Part shown: positions 61,774 through 64,000 of the stretch, one piece after another | How positions within the stretch are numbered: position 1 is the first letter of the stretch | How the letters are laid out: each line of letters opens with the position of its first letter | Assembly (NCBI GenBank): GCA_963972195.1 | Contig: CAXATH010000004.1 | Span: 248,001-312,000 of the forward strand | Source of the DNA: Litorimonas sp963972195 | GTDB taxonomy: Bacteria; Pseudomonadota; Alphaproteobacteria; Caulobacterales; Maricaulaceae | DNA: 64,000 bases | Direction: 5' to 3' | Program-made: the position numbers and the translations under genes | The notes under the pieces: generated by a model | Database searches by the model: none | The model's input: the letters and a program-made list of their open reading frames with translations, nothing else | Told to the model about the DNA's origin: nothing

Positions 61774-62585
61774 TCTGACACATTCATTTTTTTAGCAACA
61801 ATCAGATCCTGTAGCATAAACTCACTATCTGGACGGGCCCAAGTGCCGAATTCAATGGCGACGATTTCTAATCCCGCCTTTTGATATAAGCGTTTTACAA
61901 AATCGAATTCAAAAGCAATTGCTGCCTCCGGTGTGCTTTTGAGTGAGGTTCGACTATTCTCACCAAGTTTGTAGGCAAAATCTATGTGAGGCTTAGCGAC
62001 GCTCGTACTTACTTCATCCAACAAGTACCAGCTTGCCAAAACCTGCCCGCCTGGTTTCAAACACCGCGCCGCTTCCCCTAGGTAGTTCTCGACTTCATCA
62101 TCTCGCATATGCGTAAAGACGGATACCAGAAAAGCTATGTCGAAGGAGTTGGTGTCTAGAGGAAAGACATAATCTTGAGCGGCTTGGGTCCCGTCCTTGT
62201 TGTAGAGCGGGTTGCGAACATCCATATGTTGGAAGCTGAAATTCGGTACATCGTCATATTGTGATTTACACCACTCAATACCGTCCAAATTAATATCCAC
62301 CCCGCAATACCGACCTGTTAATTCACCGACCATAGGGCGGGCCATACGTCCTTGTCCGCAGCCAATATCTAACACCTCATTTTCAGGTTTAAGGCCATAT
62401 TTTTTTAAGGTTCTGCAGAAACTATCGCCAATCCAGACGAAATTCCCTTCTCCGATGAATGTATCTGCCCTCGCAGGCACGCGCTTCGCCGCTCTGGGAA
62501 AACACAAATCCATGAAAGAATAACCTATTCGCTTTAGGCGCACGCGAAGAGGCAGGGGGAGGAGTTTTTTGACCAGCGTTCTCAT
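61770..62585 (-). CDS. Class I SAM-dependent methyltransferase
   Basis: A 271-residue methyltransferase: the nucleotide-binding motif VLDIGCGQGRMA, the acidic residue after strand 2 (GVDINLDGIEW), and FDIAFLVSVFTHMRDDEVENYL with AARCLKPGGQVLASWYLLD in separate pieces. The longest frame runs to 62792, deep into mtaB on the other strand. The ATG at 62585 starts with a basic, short hydrophobic stretch that may be a membrane-associated N terminus, and is preferred. The methyl acceptor is unknown. The start lies 67 bases from the divergent mtaB start. Confidence 0.82.
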   Translation of the reverse strand: MRTLVKKLLPLPLRVRLKRIGYSFMDLCFPRAAKRVPARADTFIGEGNFVWIGDSFCRTLKKYGLKPENEVLDIGCGQGRMARPMVGELTGRYCGVDINLDGIEWCKSQYDDVPNFSFQHMDVRNPLYNKDGTQAAQDYVFPLDTNSFDIAFLVSVFTHMRDDEVENYLGEAARCLKPGGQVLASWYLLDEVSTSVAKPHIDFAYKLGENSRTSLKSTPEAAIAFEFDFVKRLYQKAGLEIVAIEFGTWARPDSEFMLQDLIVAKKMNVSD

Positions 62586-62652
62586 GGTGATTACGCCATA
62601 GCCGTGTGTACCTGCCTTGACCATATATAATTTAATGACCATGTAGCGCGGC

Positions 62653-63954
62653 ATGGCAAGCAGCCCAAAAATTGAACAGGACAGCGAGACAAAGGTCATT
62701 ACGTTGGGCTGTCGGCTAAACGCATATGAAAGCGATGTCATGGCCGGCCACGCCCGGGATGCGGGCCTGAAGAATGCTGTTATCATCAACACTTGCGCGG
62801 TGACGAACGAGGCGGTGGCAGAAAGTCGGCGTCAGGTCAGAAAAGCTCGCCGGGAAAATCCTGATGCTATGGTTGTCGTCACAGGATGCGCGGCCCAAAT
62901 AGATCCGTCCGCCTTTGCGGCGATAAAGGGCGTAAACAAAGTCATCGGCAATCACGAAAAAATGTCACCTTTGAGTTTTGACCCGGAGTTCTTGGAGGGC
63001 TCTGAACCTATTCGCGTAAATGACATTATGAGCGTCGCCGAAACAGCTCCGCAATTTATGGGCAGCGCAAACCAGCCCTTAGAGAAATCACAAAACCGCA
63101 GCCGTGCTTTTCTGCAAGTTCAAAATGGATGCGACCACCGGTGCACTTTCTGCATCATTCCATATGGGCGCGGTAATGCGCGCAGCGTTCCGGCGGGCGA
63201 GGTCGTCAATTCCGTTCGCTCTCTCGTGGCACAAGGCTACAACGAAGTTGTGCTTACGGGTGTCGATTTATCGAGTTGGGGCGGAGACCTTCCCGGAAAG
63301 CCTCCCCTCGGAGATTTGGTTCGGCGCGTGTTAAAGCTTGTACCGGAACTTCCGCGTCTACGTCTTTCTTCGATCGACCCCGCAGAAGTGGATGAGGTTT
63401 TATTTGACCTTCTTGTGAAAAACGACCGCATGACGCCCTATCTGCATCTATCCTTACAGGCGGGGGATGACATGATATTAAAACGGATGAGGCGCCGCCA
63501 CAGCCGCGCTGATGTTATAGAGCTTTGTCAGCGCCTGAAAGCGGCTCGCCCTGACATGACGTTTGGAGCAGACATCATCGCGGGATTTCCGACCGAAGAC
63601 GACGCCATGTTCGAAAACTCACGCTCTATTATTTCAGAGGTCGGGATTCCTTGGCTCCACGTCTTTCCTTATTCCGCCCGTGAAGGTACGCCGGCCGCAA
63701 AAATACCGCCTGTTCACGGCAATACCGTGAAAGCTCGCGCCAAAATTCTTCGGGAAGAAAGCGCACGCCTTAAAGCGGAACATTTGAAAACTCGTATTGG
63801 ATCGACAGATGTCGCATTGTTTGAAGAAACCGGCATTGGCAGGCTTCCTGACTTCTGCCTTGTAAAGGTGGACAGCCCTCCGAAAAGCGGTAGCTTGGCG
63901 AAAGTTGAAATCACGGGCTCAAACTCCGAACATCTAACAGGTACTTTGATTTAA
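62653..63954 (+). CDS. mtaB: tRNA t6A37 methylthiotransferase MtaB
   Basis: Adds a methylthio group to t6A at position 37 of tRNAs using radical SAM chemistry. The 433-residue protein has the UPF0004 domain with C20, C48 and C79 for one iron-sulphur cluster, the radical SAM triad C160, C164, C167 (NGCDHRCTFCIIPYGRG) and a C-terminal TRAM domain (about 375-433). The related MiaB has a longer N terminus. The gene overlaps ftsY by one base (TAATG), an order common in alphaproteobacteria. Confidence 0.95.
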   Translation: MASSPKIEQDSETKVITLGCRLNAYESDVMAGHARDAGLKNAVIINTCAVTNEAVAESRRQVRKARRENPDAMVVVTGCAAQIDPSAFAAIKGVNKVIGNHEKMSPLSFDPEFLEGSEPIRVNDIMSVAETAPQFMGSANQPLEKSQNRSRAFLQVQNGCDHRCTFCIIPYGRGNARSVPAGEVVNSVRSLVAQGYNEVVLTGVDLSSWGGDLPGKPPLGDLVRRVLKLVPELPRLRLSSIDPAEVDEVLFDLLVKNDRMTPYLHLSLQAGDDMILKRMRRRHSRADVIELCQRLKAARPDMTFGADIIAGFPTEDDAMFENSRSIISEVGIPWLHVFPYSAREGTPAAKIPPVHGNTVKARAKILREESARLKAEHLKTRIGSTDVALFEETGIGRLPDFCLVKVDSPPKSGSLAKVEITGSNSEHLTGTLI

Positions 63955-64000
63955 TGGCTGAAGAGAAAAAGAAAAAAAGCTTCCTGTCTAAATTAGGGTT
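63954..64000 (+). CDS. ftsY: Signal recognition particle receptor FtsY, first codons only
   Basis: The 47 bases after mtaB encode a Lys-rich start, MAEEKKKKSFLSKLG, cut by the right edge. The ATG shares its A with the mtaB stop codon. The charged start with FLSKLG resembles the membrane-targeting helix of FtsY, and ftsY directly follows mtaB in many alphaproteobacteria. The call rests mainly on position, since the GTPase domain is outside the window. Confidence 0.7.
   Translation, partial: MAEEKKKKSFLSKLG

Noticed and set aside
62586..62792. N-terminal extension of the methyltransferase frame
   Set aside because: It runs antisense into mtaB, and the methyltransferase fold begins after the ATG at 62585.

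Overview
The window looks like chromosomal DNA of a marine-type alphaproteobacterium, probably near the Caulobacterales/Maricaulales (Hyphomonadaceae-like) group. This is inferred from gene content and order, not from a search. Supporting signs are aroK-aroB-CorC, a BolA/J-domain/CobS/CobT block, rsmB and rpe-heparinase-purH, mtaB followed by ftsY, dnaK near dnaJ, an RpoH-type dnaK promoter, and TorF and IalB family secreted proteins. I saw no rRNA, tRNA, CRISPR array, insertion sequence or prophage. The only defence/mobility-like item is a HigBA toxin-antitoxin pair.

Layout. 1-5443: xylose/xylan use (xylB cut by the left edge, xylA, a secreted amidohydrolase, and a lipoprotein GH10 xylanase on the opposite strand). 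5550-11093: a tightly overlapping minus-strand arginine succinyltransferase operon, astA-astB-M20 hydrolase-astD-glyoxalase. The M20 enzyme sits where an AstE desuccinylase would be expected. 11253-15796: SMP-30-like protein, saccharopine-dehydrogenase-like protein, NhaC antiporter and a TPR protein. 15882-21661: dnaK, a GT4 glycosyltransferase, dnaJ and an S41 protease-like protein, with an RpoH-like promoter and an intrinsic terminator framing dnaK. 21742-31742: AlkB, redox enzymes, glutamate dehydrogenase, argG, MscS and a membrane AraC regulator. 31820-35566: envelope genes (mtgA, LRAT-like, glycine-zipper lipoprotein), an ABA4-like protein and higBA.

35655-44268: purH, a WbpM/CapD-type sugar dehydratase, heparinase-like protein, rpe, a repeat-containing secreted protein and rsmB, all on the minus strand. 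44269-44892 is a 624-base gap that holds two candidate RNA structures. 44893-53284: TorF porin, accA, two unknown secreted or membrane proteins, aroK-aroB-CorC, PQQ sugar dehydrogenase and BolA. 53325-57255: J-domain protein, CobS, a small membrane protein and CobT. 57316-61196: an SDR gene divergent from a TetR-plsC-MFS operon, with two related palindromes in the shared promoter region. 61273-64000: IalB protein, methyltransferase, mtaB and the first codons of ftsY.

The best leads for something undescribed are the nested-helix RNA candidate upstream of rsmB (44362-44570), the mutually exclusive hairpins in the TorF leader (44772-44852), the twin TetR-type palindromes (58241-58328), the 46-residue protein missed by size cut-offs (48370-48510) with its unknown neighbour, and the three-way cruciform behind purH (35605-35650).
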